Counted from the first letter of the stretch, positions 16,339 through 23,611 are shown. The stretch is 30,037 nucleotides of DNA from Akkermansiaceae bacterium UBA956 (GCA_002293145.1 DBCO01000001.1:1-30037); one strand, 5' to 3'. Numbers and translations: made by a program. The notes: generated from the letters alone by a model not told the origin.

Positions 16339-17100
16339 ATGTCAGTATTTGTAACAATGATTCCAGCATGGTTAGCACAGACGACACCAACAGGTGGCTC
16401 AGGCTTTATGGGCATTCACATGGGCTACCTCCTTGTTATGGGCGGTACGATGTTGTTAAGCTTTTTGATATCCTCGACACTTAAGCGGCGGTTTCATGAG
16501 TATTCACAAATTCCGCTGCGCATTACGGGTGCTCAGGTCGCGGAGCTGATGTTGCGGCAAAATGGAATATACGACGTAAAGGTGATGCACACGCCAGGTC
16601 ACCTGACTGATCATTATGACCCGACGAACAAGACGGTGAATTTGAGCGAAGCTGTGTATCATCAAAATAGTGTTGCTGCGGCTGCAGTTGCGGCTCATGA
16701 GTGCGGTCATGCTGTGCAGCATCAAACGGCCTATGCTTGGCTGGGTTTCCGCTCGCGGATGGTGCCTATGGTCAACATCGCAAGCCAGTTAATGAATGTA
16801 GTGATGCTACTTGGCGTGGTTGGTATGTTTGCGCTGGGCAATGGCGCGCTGATCTGGGTGATTGTCGCTTGCCTTGGTGTCACTACAGCATTTGCCTTGG
16901 TGACCTTGCCGGTGGAATTCGATGCGAGTCGCCGTGCGATGGTGTGGCTGGAAAGCAGTGGTCTGGCCAATAGCATGGAGCATGATCGCGCTAAAAATGC
17001 GCTTTTCTGGGCAGCCATGACTTATGTAGCCGGCGCCATCGGCTCAGCGGCGATGCTAGTTTACTACCTCATGCAAGTCATGGGTTCTCGTCGCGAGTAG
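16339..17100 (+). CDS. YugP-type neutral zinc metallopeptidase (membrane)
   Basis: A 253-residue integral-membrane protein of the Zn_peptidase_2 (PF04298/YugP) type. A hydrophobic helix lies at about 24-46, then a cytoplasmic segment (ITGAQVAELMLRQNGI, DHYDPTNKTVNLSEAVYH) and the zinc motif AAHECGHAVQH (His120, Glu121, His124). Two to three further transmembrane helices follow (about 145-190 and 230-250), with LPVEFDASRRA providing the likely third ligand Glu between them. Length and order match the family (about 225-240). Homologues are poorly characterised membrane proteases. The gene stands alone, about 95 bases after the redoxin gene. Confidence 0.92.
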   Translation: MSVFVTMIPAWLAQTTPTGGSGFMGIHMGYLLVMGGTMLLSFLISSTLKRRFHEYSQIPLRITGAQVAELMLRQNGIYDVKVMHTPGHLTDHYDPTNKTVNLSEAVYHQNSVAAAAVAAHECGHAVQHQTAYAWLGFRSRMVPMVNIASQLMNVVMLLGVVGMFALGNGALIWVIVACLGVTTAFALVTLPVEFDASRRAMVWLESSGLANSMEHDRAKNALFWAAMTYVAGAIGSAAMLVYYLMQVMGSRRE

Positions 17101-17179
17101 TGAACAAACGTTAGCTTTCTTCCCAAGGGATATTTTTTCTTGGCACTCTCGATTTGCTGTGATAAAAATCTCTCTGAGG

Positions 17180-18649
17180 ATGCGAAACTTTTTACAGAAT
17201 CCCGCGTGGACGGAGGAAGACTTGGGAATCGCCCTGCCAGACTCGCTCCATGCGGTATCAGTCTGCTTGCCCACATGGAAAGCGATTGTTGATTACGAAG
17301 AGGGGCGTGATCGTGTGGTGCGCAAGATGCGAGTGGGATATCCACGTTTTTTTCGGCACCCTGCCGTCGAGAGGTTATTTGAAGTGGCGCGAAAGGAGTT
17401 GGCCGTGGAAGGTCACAATGTGGTGATTTTTCCCTCACGAGTCTCCGCTCAACGTGCCCAGCGCTATGTCGAAAGACGGGCCGAAGTGGCAACACGCGTC
17501 GCGAGCTTCCATGGCTTACAAGCTTTAATTGTACCTGAAAAAGCAGCGCAAACAGCTGTCGACTACTGGAGGTTTTCGGGCGAAGTTGTTAGCAGTCGTC
17601 AGGCGATGGACATACTCGATGGCAATACGCCGCCGTCTGGCAGATCGAAAATTTTACGCGCTAAAATTGGTCGGATCGTAGGTGCTGATAAGGATCAAAT
17701 TTTCGTGTTTGCCAGTGGTATGGCAGCATGTACCTCGGTGCTCCGCAGCTTGCCAGGATTGCGCATGGGTAAGAAAACATTGCAGATTGAGTTCCCCTAT
17801 GTCGATTGCCTAAAAGTGCAGGAAATGTTCGGTAATGGCGTGGTTTTCCTTAACGAGGGATCGGGTGAATTGCTCGATGAAGCCATCCATCGGATCCAAC
17901 AGGGAGAATTTGCGGGTGTCTTTTTGGAGGTGCCTAGCAATCCACTACTGCGCACAGTGAATCTCGCACGCGTGGCGGAGGCATGTCGTGCTGGCAGCAC
18001 ACCGTTGATCATCGATGACTCTACGGCATGCCCGGGCAATATCGATGTACTGCGCTTTGCCGATGTGGTAACGACGAGTCTTACGAAGTGGATTTCTAGC
18101 TCAGGTGATGTGATGGCGGGCATGGCTGTGGTGCGCGAAGATAGTCTATTTAATGCCGATTTTTCCGTCGCACTGGCGGGAGAGGTATCAGAGTGCGCTC
18201 CACTCTATGCAGCAGATAGTCTTGCCCTTTTGGCGAATTTGAAAGAAAATGAAACGATCTGGAAAGCGGCGAACGAGTCAGGCCTAGCCCTTGCGCAGAT
18301 GCTGGCGGCTCATCCCTCAGTGGAAAAAGTATGGCACCCTTCGTTGACTTGCCGCGCTGAGTATGATGCCATTCGTAAGCTCAACGGCGGCTACGGTGGT
18401 CTGCTCTCTTTTGTTTTGAAGTCGGCGAAAAAGACAGCGAAACTCTATGATTCCTTACCTTTTTGTAAGGGACCAAGTTTTGCCACTCCTTTCACCTTGA
18501 TTTGTCCCTACGTATTACTCGCGCACTATCGTGAGCTCCCGTGGGCTGAAGGCTGTGGTGTGCCAGCGCATTTGATTCGCGTCAGCTTGGGCATGGAAGG
18601 TGCTGAGGCAATCTGCAAGGCTTTTGCAGAGGCTCTGGATGCACTGTAA
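17180..18649 (+). CDS. Cys/Met-metabolism PLP-dependent transsulfuration-type enzyme
   Basis: A 489-residue (ATG 17180) fold-type I PLP enzyme of the cystathionine gamma-synthase/lyase family; a GTG at 17159 would add seven residues. Family signs: FASGMAACTSVLRSL (phosphate-binding turn), LEVPSNPLLRTVNL, PLIIDDSTACPG (Asp contacting the PLP nitrogen), and TTSLTKWISSSGDVMAG with the PLP Lys at about 303. The N-terminal 150 residues differ from standard MetB/MetC and are typical of a longer variant (DYEEGRDRVVRKMRVGYPRFF). The C-terminus RVSLGMEGAEAICKAF is usual. Substrate specificity (cystathionine, O-acylhomoserine, homocysteine) cannot be read by eye. It starts about 80 bases after the peptidase gene. 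Confidence 0.85.
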   Translation: MRNFLQNPAWTEEDLGIALPDSLHAVSVCLPTWKAIVDYEEGRDRVVRKMRVGYPRFFRHPAVERLFEVARKELAVEGHNVVIFPSRVSAQRAQRYVERRAEVATRVASFHGLQALIVPEKAAQTAVDYWRFSGEVVSSRQAMDILDGNTPPSGRSKILRAKIGRIVGADKDQIFVFASGMAACTSVLRSLPGLRMGKKTLQIEFPYVDCLKVQEMFGNGVVFLNEGSGELLDEAIHRIQQGEFAGVFLEVPSNPLLRTVNLARVAEACRAGSTPLIIDDSTACPGNIDVLRFADVVTTSLTKWISSSGDVMAGMAVVREDSLFNADFSVALAGEVSECAPLYAADSLALLANLKENETIWKAANESGLALAQMLAAHPSVEKVWHPSLTCRAEYDAIRKLNGGYGGLLSFVLKSAKKTAKLYDSLPFCKGPSFATPFTLICPYVLLAHYRELPWAEGCGVPAHLIRVSLGMEGAEAICKAFAEALDAL

Positions 18650-18663
18650 ATTTGAGATTTTCG

Positions 18664-18688
18664 ACTTGCGCAAATTCACAAGTTTTTT
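18664..18688 (+). terminator. Weak intrinsic terminator candidate after the PLP gene
   Basis: A 5-bp stem ACTTG (18664-18668)/CAAGT (18079-style arm at 18679-18683) with a 10-base loop runs into TTTTTT (18683-18688). The stem is short, so it is a weak call. Confidence 0.3.
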
Positions 18689-18697
18689 ACGCAAAGT

Positions 18698-18713
18698 CTC
18701 ATATGCATATGAG
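18698..18713. promoter_or_regulatory. Perfect 16-bp palindrome upstream of the first small paralogue
   Basis: CTCATATGCATATGAG is self-complementary and lies 29 bases before the chosen ATG (18743). A related TCATATATGA palindrome precedes the second paralogue. This could be a binding site for these small DNA-binding-like proteins, but one such palindrome in 30 kb is near chance expectation. Confidence 0.4.
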
Positions 18714-18742
18714 CGTTGTTGATGTATTTTTATGCATCTCGT

Positions 18743-18979
18743 ATGAACTCTATCGCAACAGCCCGATTTTCCAAGTTGTCACTTCGTGTAAATGAAACTA
18801 ACGAAAACCATCACCTGTGGAATAACCGTGGCGTTTGGTGGTGTCATCTGACGATTCATCAGGCCGATGCTACGGCGAAGCGCTTACGATTTTCGCTAAA
18901 AACGCGAGAAATCGAAAAGGCCCGTGAGCGCCGTGATCGGATTTTTCAAAAGCTCGAAACTCTAGAAATTGCGGTTTGA
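18743..18979 (+). CDS. Small stand-alone integrase-arm/AP2-like DNA-binding protein, copy 1
   Basis: A 78-residue protein from the ATG at 18743, which aligns best with its paralogue; starts at 18716-18722 are possible. Residues 20-70 (NENHHLWNNRGVWWCHLTI, then RLRFSLKT and KARERRDRIF) have the beta-beta-beta-alpha pattern of the arm-binding (AP2-like) N-terminal domain of tyrosine recombinases: an aromatic strand, a short turn, an R.R.SL.T strand and a basic helix. No catalytic integrase domain is attached or found nearby. It shares 40 of 51 aligned residues with the gene at 19285, while many codons differ at third positions, so it is under protein-level selection. The function is unknown; DNA binding is inferred. 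Confidence 0.75.
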   Translation: MNSIATARFSKLSLRVNETNENHHLWNNRGVWWCHLTIHQADATAKRLRFSLKTREIEKARERRDRIFQKLETLEIAV

Positions 18980-19284
18980 TTTCCTATGTCATTTCGCTGG
19001 ATTATATGACGAAGTGACCTTCATCTGTTCTGCTCGCTAGGTGGATCATCGATTCGGAGGTTGAAGCTTGAGGTTTTGAAGATTTTTTACACGATGACCT
19101 TTTAAATGAGCCTCTCATACTTGATCTGTCAATTGTATAGCCTTGACCTGCGATCTAGTTTGCTGAATTAAATGAGTTTTGTAACGAGGAAATCGGTGCT
19201 TTAATTTGTACTAAAAATTGGTTCTGTACTATTTTTTGTATTTTTTTGTTGCATTTGTCATATATGAATGTAAACTTATAGTGC
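18980..19284. other. 305-base AT-rich spacer between the two paralogues
   Basis: I see no open reading frame of note, no structural RNA and no terminator. T-rich runs lie at 19230-19250, and the palindrome TCATATATGA lies at 19258-19267. It probably carries the promoter of the second paralogue. Confidence 0.5.
19258..19267. promoter_or_regulatory. Palindrome upstream of the second small paralogue
   Basis: TCATATATGA, a 10-bp palindrome sharing its TCATAT/ATATGA half-sites with the longer one at 18698-18713, ends 17 bases before the ATG at 19285. A 10-bp palindrome alone is common by chance; only the shared motif and place make it notable. Confidence 0.3.
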
Positions 19285-19509
19285 ATGAAAAAAACTGCTA
19301 CAGTCGTAATGAAGATCAACGATGGGAATGAAAACCATCATCTTTGGAACAATCGTGGAATCTGGTGGTGCCATGTAACGATTCATAAGACCGATGCCAC
19401 ATCGGAGCGGATGCGTTTTTCTCTTAAGACGAAGGATGTTGAGAAAGCACGTGAACGCCGCGATCGCATCTTTAAGAAGATTGCCGAGGTATACGATATT
19501 GCGGCGTAA
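19285..19509 (+). CDS. Small stand-alone integrase-arm/AP2-like DNA-binding protein, copy 2
   Basis: A 74-residue paralogue of the protein at 18743. Residues 15-65 (NENHHLWNNRGIWWCHVTI, RMRFSLKTKDVEKARERR, DRIFKK) match it at 40 of 51 positions, with conservative changes elsewhere (V/I, L/V, K/R, D/E). The N-terminal 14 residues and C-terminal 9 are unrelated or weakly related. The ATG at 19285 is the only good start. It is separated from copy 1 by 305 bases and so is probably transcribed on its own. The stand-alone basic domain could be a transcription regulator, an excisionase-like factor, or a remnant retained after loss of a recombinase. Confidence 0.75.
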   Translation: MKKTATVVMKINDGNENHHLWNNRGIWWCHVTIHKTDATSERMRFSLKTKDVEKARERRDRIFKKIAEVYDIAA

Positions 19510-19702
19510 GTAACTTGTTTTTTTGATAAAATCGCGCGAAAATGAATTGAGCTACTCCTCTTGGCGGATTTTTTGTAAAAATTAAAATCGAAATTGGCTA
19601 AATTATATAATTTTCTTGCCAAGTTGGTAAGAGTTAGGTTAGCCATACGGCGTCGTTCGGAGCGCTCTGCTCCCAGCGCGATTCAACCGAGCAAAAACGA
19701 TT
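19510..19702. promoter_or_regulatory. Promoter region of the HD-hydrolase/ybeY pair
   Basis: It is AT-rich and non-coding. A 14-bp palindrome AAATTATATAATTT (19600-19613) contains a consensus -10 TATAAT at 19606-19611; the best -35 is the weak TTAAAA at 19582-19587 (spacing 18). TTGGC (19594-19598) and GCCAA (19618-19622) flank it, so it could also fold as a hairpin. Confidence 0.45.
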
Positions 19703-21379
19703 GTGGGATTTTGGGATGCTTTCAAACGATGGAGATTAGCTCAAAAGGGCCTGTCTTCGGGAAAAAAACGCCGGGTGTATGATGTGGAAGAGCGCATCTC
19801 ATCGCTGCTAGGCAATGCCCTTTGGATCCACTGGTTGCTGTCCGCAGTTTTTGTGATCTGCTTTACCTTGCTGGTTGTGAATCAAGAACCGTCATCGACT
19901 TTGGCTGGTCAAGAGGCCAAATCAGCCTGTGCTTCTATTGCTCTCTCTCTGACCGCGTTGATGATGATCCGGATGAATCACCGTGACTTGTTGCGCAAAA
20001 ATGGCGTGCTATTGCTGTTGTTAGGCGGGGTCTTGTTGCATGTCGTGCTGGTGCGTTTGATTTCCTATTGGGTCGATCTCAATGGAATGCAAGTGCAGTA
20101 TAAACTACTATTGATTCCCTTTGCGCTGGCGCCGATGGTGCACTCGGTTTTGTTAGGACGACGAGCAGGAACGTTCAGTGCGGTATTTGTGAGCATGGCG
20201 GGAACTTTGTTAGTACCGTCTGACGAAGTGATTGTGTATTTGATCACGAGTCTGGCATGCGGCATTGCGGTGGTGATGCTTACGAGTCGGGTGCGTAAAC
20301 GCGTGCAGTTGTTGCGCGCGGGCATTTATGCAGGTGCGCTAGCGCTGTTGTTCACGATTCTGTTTGGTAAGGTGTTGCATTTGGATCGCATGCCGCAGAC
20401 GACGCAGATGATGTCGGATGGAACGATGTTTGTTGTCGCTTTTTCGGTCGGGTTCATTACTGCTCTCATCGTAAGTGGGTTGCTCCCTTTGCTTGAAGGG
20501 GCATTTTCTTTGACTACGAACATCAGTTGGCTAGAGTTGGCCGACTTGAACCACCCGCTACTCAAGCAAATGCAGCTCAATGCTCCGGGCACCTTTCACC
20601 ATAGTTTGGTAGTGGCATCGCTGGCGGAATCTGCGGCGGAGGCAATCGGAGCTAATGCTGCATTGTGCCGCGCGAGCGCCTATTTTCATGATGTCGGAAA
20701 ATTGAAAAAACCTGAGTATTTCATAGAGAATCAATCGGAGGGTATGGAGAATCCGCATGACCTGTTGACGCCGACAATGAGCGCCTTGGTAATCATCGCC
20801 CATGTGAAAGATGGGGTGGACATGGCCTTGAAGCATAAGCTCAATCACCGGATCATCGATGCGATTCTGGAGCATCACGGTGACTCGATGGTCTTTTATT
20901 TTTATCGCAAAGCGCAGGAGCAAAAAGCACTCGAACAAGATAAAGTGGGTAGGGGATTAGAGAACGTTGAAGATTTGCCGCAGATCGACGACAAAAACTT
21001 TCGTTACCCAGGCCCGCGTCCGCGCTCGAAGGAGACTGGTATTTTAAGTCTAGCAGATGCCATCGAAAGCGCTTCCCGTAGTCTAAAAAAACCGAACCCA
21101 ATTAAGATTCGCGGACTTGTGGATGATATCGTAAAGTCGCGCTGGATCGATGGGCAGTTGGATGATTGCACTTTGACGTTACGCGATCTGACTCGTGTTA
21201 AGGAAAGCTTTGCGGCAACCCTACGCAGCATGATGCACAGCCGCATCAGCTACAATAAATCAGAAGAGGGCAGTGACCGCAAATCCTCTGGTGGAAAGAG
21301 TGCTGCAGATACGGCTCTGGGGCGTCAAATATTGTCTCCTGCCACTTCTGCTACGGCCTCTGATGTTTCTCCGTCATGA
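19703..21379 (+). CDS. 7TM-HD phosphohydrolase (PgpH/YqfF-like)
   Basis: A 558-residue protein with GTG start at 19703; no in-frame ATG lies near enough to the N-terminus. A first transmembrane helix at 40-60 is followed by about six more (75-90, 101-124, 132-152, 155-170, 175-196, 205-222, 241-262). Then comes a cytoplasmic HD domain: GTFHHSLVVASLAESAAEA (His299/His300) and AYFHDVGKLKKPEYF (His329-Asp330), with further His at HHGD. These are the metal ligands of PgpH-class cyclic-di-AMP phosphodiesterases. The large extracellular 7TMR-HDED domain between TM1 and TM2 of full-length PgpH (about 700 residues) is missing. The C-terminal 60 residues are Ser/Lys rich. It overlaps ybeY by four bases (ATGA), a gene neighbour of yqfF in many bacteria. 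Confidence 0.9.
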   Translation: MGFWDAFKRWRLAQKGLSSGKKRRVYDVEERISSLLGNALWIHWLLSAVFVICFTLLVVNQEPSSTLAGQEAKSACASIALSLTALMMIRMNHRDLLRKNGVLLLLLGGVLLHVVLVRLISYWVDLNGMQVQYKLLLIPFALAPMVHSVLLGRRAGTFSAVFVSMAGTLLVPSDEVIVYLITSLACGIAVVMLTSRVRKRVQLLRAGIYAGALALLFTILFGKVLHLDRMPQTTQMMSDGTMFVVAFSVGFITALIVSGLLPLLEGAFSLTTNISWLELADLNHPLLKQMQLNAPGTFHHSLVVASLAESAAEAIGANAALCRASAYFHDVGKLKKPEYFIENQSEGMENPHDLLTPTMSALVIIAHVKDGVDMALKHKLNHRIIDAILEHHGDSMVFYFYRKAQEQKALEQDKVGRGLENVEDLPQIDDKNFRYPGPRPRSKETGILSLADAIESASRSLKKPNPIKIRGLVDDIVKSRWIDGQLDDCTLTLRDLTRVKESFAATLRSMMHSRISYNKSEEGSDRKSSGGKSAADTALGRQILSPATSATASDVSPS

Positions 21380-21849
21380 AGCTTCACATTGCAATCGATG
21401 TTCAAAATCACCAAGCAGAAGTTGATTTGTCTGCCGAGGTAATTGCCTTGTTGCATGCTGCGGCGCGAGATGCATGGCGCGATGTCGAGCTCGTTAAGCT
21501 CTCGGAGAATTCTGTGGATGACCTCGATGCTCTTGACATCGCCATGGTCGATCGCATGGAGTCGGATCGAGTGCACCGTGAGTTTATGGACATCGCTGGT
21601 GCTACAGATGTCATTACATTTCATCATGGTGAATTGCTGATTTGCCCCGATATTGCAAGGAGTCAAGCGGTTGAGTATGGCGAGCCAGTTTTGCGTGAAT
21701 TACTCAGATACCTGGTCCATGGGATGTTGCACTTAGCGGGTTATCAGGATGCAGAGGCTGAAGATAGGTCATGCATGGAGGCCGTGCAGGAGCGCATGGT
21801 GGCCAGCTTGTGGGTTGGTCATTTTGGGCGCGAATTTGAGCGCAAATGA
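21376..21849 (+). CDS. ybeY: Endoribonuclease YbeY
   Basis: A 157-residue single-strand-specific metallo-RNase that matures 16S rRNA 3' ends and takes part in ribosome quality control. The family motif is HGMLHLAGYQD at about residues 115-125. Two zinc His are present, but the third His of the canonical H(x3)H(x5)H is Asp here (GYQD rather than GYDH). The segment ATDVITFHHGELLICPDIAR matches the conserved TDVLSFP.GEI.IC region. Length is typical (about 150-160). The start overlaps the upstream HD gene by ATGA, so the two are cotranslated. No gene for PhoH is next to it, although that order is common elsewhere. Confidence 0.92.
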   Translation: MKLHIAIDVQNHQAEVDLSAEVIALLHAAARDAWRDVELVKLSENSVDDLDALDIAMVDRMESDRVHREFMDIAGATDVITFHHGELLICPDIARSQAVEYGEPVLRELLRYLVHGMLHLAGYQDAEAEDRSCMEAVQERMVASLWVGHFGREFERK

Positions 21850-21909
21850 GCGCGAAACGAAAAAAATGCACTTTTTTGCAGAAAATTTCACTTTTTTTTC
21901 ATTTCATGC

Positions 21910-21937
21910 TTGCCAGAGATTGAATCTCTGGTATCAA
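21910..21937 (+). promoter_or_regulatory. Candidate rpsM promoter with a dyad in its spacer
   Basis: TTGCCA (21910-21915) and TATCAA (21932-21937) are separated by 16 bases. CCAGAGAT (21913-21920) and ATCTCTGG (21924-21931) form an 8-bp dyad over the spacer, with a 3-base centre TGA. It could be an operator or a leader hairpin if transcription starts further upstream. A lone 8-bp dyad is not rare. Confidence 0.4.
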
Positions 21938-22001
21938 CGCCGCCCCGCAACGCATCACCAACGTGCTGCATGCGCATTTAACGCGAATCTACGCAAACAT
22001 C

Positions 22002-22370
22002 ATGGCCCGCATTTTCGGTATAGAAATTCCAAATGAGAAGCGCATCGAAGCTTCTCTTCCCTTCATTTATGGTATCGGTCGCCCGACAGCCACGAAAATC
22101 CTTGAGCAAGCCGGGATCGATCCCGACATCCGCACCGGACAGCTTTCCGAGGAACAACTCGTGAAAATCGCTCAAGCGATCCAGAGCAATGGCATTGCGA
22201 TCGAAGGTGACCTTCGTCGTGAGCGTCAGGTTTCTCTGAAGCGCCTGACATCCATCAACTGCCATCGTGGCATCCGTCACAAGCGTGGTTTGCCCGTACG
22301 TGGTCAGCGCACCCGCACCAATGCTCGCACCCGCAAAGGTAAGAAGAAAACCGTTGGTGTTAAAAAATAA
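22002..22370 (+). CDS. rpsM: 30S ribosomal protein S13
   Basis: A 122-residue head protein of the small subunit that contacts the P-site tRNA and the S19 bridge. The full pattern is present: MARIFGIEIPNEKRIEASL, YGIGRPTATKILEQAGID, the middle helical domain with LRRERQVSLKRLTSI, and the C-terminal RGLPVRGQRTRTNARTRKG. Length is typical (118-126). The ATG at 22002 gives the canonical N-terminus; longer in-frame readings from 21963 do not match the family. It opens an operon with S11 and S4. No Shine-Dalgarno is visible before the start (ACGCAAACATC). Confidence 0.97.
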   Translation: MARIFGIEIPNEKRIEASLPFIYGIGRPTATKILEQAGIDPDIRTGQLSEEQLVKIAQAIQSNGIAIEGDLRRERQVSLKRLTSINCHRGIRHKRGLPVRGQRTRTNARTRKGKKKTVGVKK

Positions 22371-22386
22371 CTAGATCTTGATTACT

Positions 22387-22914
22387 ATGTCCGAGGAAAA
22401 CAACAATTCGATTGAACCACAAGCTGCCGCAGTAGCAGAAGCTCCAGTCGTAGCACCAGCCGCCGAGGTTGTTGCTCCGAAAAAAGATGAGCGTCGCGAT
22501 ATTTTCGCTGAAATCGCCGGTGGCGAGGAGCAAGTGATTAAAATTCACAAAGCGAAGGGTTCAAAAAACATCGCTAAGGGGATCGTGCACGTCACATCCA
22601 CATTCAACAACACTCTCGTTTCCGTCACTGACGCCTTGGGCAATGCCCTCGGTTGGTCCAGCGCTGGCAAAATGGGCTTCAAAGGTTCCCGCAAGAGCAC
22701 AGCTTATGCTGCTCAAGTGGTTTGCCAAGATGCCTGCCGTCAAGCAATGGGTCACGGTCTCCGCGAAGCTGAAGTCCGGGTCAAAGGACCGGGTTCAGGT
22801 CGTGAGTCCGCTGTCCGTGCCGTGCAAACCATCGGTATTGAAATCATTTCGATCGACGACGTGACTCCCGTTCCACACAACGGTTGCCGCCCGAAAAAAG
22901 CTCGTCGCGTCTAA
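22387..22914 (+). CDS. rpsK: 30S ribosomal protein S11 with N-terminal extension
   Basis: A 175-residue S11, the platform protein that binds 16S rRNA near the mRNA exit channel. The conserved core starts near residue 65 (GIVHVTSTFNNTLVSVTD) and runs through NALGWSSAGKMGFKGSRKS, AAQVVCQDACRQAM and RVKGPGSGRESAVRAV to VTPVPHNGCRPKKARRV. It is preceded by about 45 extra residues compared with the usual 125-130 residue protein: an Ala/Val/Pro/Glu-rich low-complexity stretch (QAAAVAEAPVVAPAAEVVAP) then KKDERRDIFAEIAGGEE. The ATG at 22387 is the chosen start, 16 bases after rpsM. No Shine-Dalgarno is seen. An ATG three codons upstream is not better supported. Confidence 0.95.
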   Translation: MSEENNNSIEPQAAAVAEAPVVAPAAEVVAPKKDERRDIFAEIAGGEEQVIKIHKAKGSKNIAKGIVHVTSTFNNTLVSVTDALGNALGWSSAGKMGFKGSRKSTAYAAQVVCQDACRQAMGHGLREAEVRVKGPGSGRESAVRAVQTIGIEIISIDDVTPVPHNGCRPKKARRV

Positions 22915-22941
22915 TTCTACACACTTACTATTACCAAGATC

Positions 22942-23553
22942 ATGGCACGTTACACAGGTCCACGCACACGAATCAGCCGCCGCTTCGGTGTGCCTTTGTT
23001 TGGTTCGAACAAATCACTCGAGCGTCGCAACTTCCCACCCGGTCAGCACGGTATCCGCGCTGGTCGTAAGAAGAAAAGCGAATACTCGGTAGCTCTCGGC
23101 GAAAAGCAGAAGCTCCGTTTCCAATACGGTGTATTGGAAAAACAATTCCGAGGTTACTACGAAGAGGCGGCTCGCCGTCGTGGCATTACTGGTGAAATCA
23201 TTCTTCAATTGCTAGAGCTCCGTCTCGATAATGTTTGCTACCGCCTCGGCTTTGGCAACTCCCGTCAGGCTGCTCGTCAGCTCGTCAATCACGGCCACGT
23301 TCTTGTCAACGGGCACGTTGTTGACATTGCTAGTTACCAGTGCAAAGCTGGTGATGTGATCAAGCTTGGTGCAAAACCATCTTCGCAACAACTCGGCCTG
23401 CGCATGCTCGATCTAACTCAAGCAGTGCCTTTGGTGGATTGGTTGACTCTGGATCGCTCCAACCTCACTGGTAGTGTTTCTCGCGTGCCTGAGCGTTCGG
23501 ACGTAGATCCAATGGTCAACGAGCAGTTGATCGTGGAGCTTTACTCCCGCTAA
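22942..23553 (+). CDS. rpsD: 30S ribosomal protein S4
   Basis: A 203-residue primary 16S-rRNA-binding protein of the 30S body. The family N-terminus MARYTGPRTRISRRFGVPLFG is followed by RRNFPPGQHGIRAGRKKKSEY and a QKLRFQYGVLEKQFRGYY segment, then the S4 RNA-binding domain LELRLDNVCYRLGFGNSRQA, RQLVNHGHVLVNG, and a C-terminal IVELYSR. No zinc cysteine cluster is present, so it is the C-minus type. The ATG at 22942 is canonical and lies 27 bases after rpsK. The operon ends here: a terminator follows, and rpoA and rplQ, usually next, are absent. Confidence 0.97.
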   Translation: MARYTGPRTRISRRFGVPLFGSNKSLERRNFPPGQHGIRAGRKKKSEYSVALGEKQKLRFQYGVLEKQFRGYYEEAARRRGITGEIILQLLELRLDNVCYRLGFGNSRQAARQLVNHGHVLVNGHVVDIASYQCKAGDVIKLGAKPSSQQLGLRMLDLTQAVPLVDWLTLDRSNLTGSVSRVPERSDVDPMVNEQLIVELYSR

Positions 23554-23580
23554 TTGCAGCGCGCGCGCTCAATGCAAATA

Positions 23581-23611
23581 AACCTTGTGGCTCACGCCAC
23601 GAGGTTTTTTT
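23581..23611 (+). terminator. Rho-independent terminator after rpsD
   Basis: An 11-bp stem, AACCTTGTGGC (23581-23591) and GCCACGAGGTT (23596-23606), pairs with one G-T wobble over a TCAC loop and runs into TTTTTTT (23605-23611). It lies 27 bases after the rpsD stop. Confidence 0.93.
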
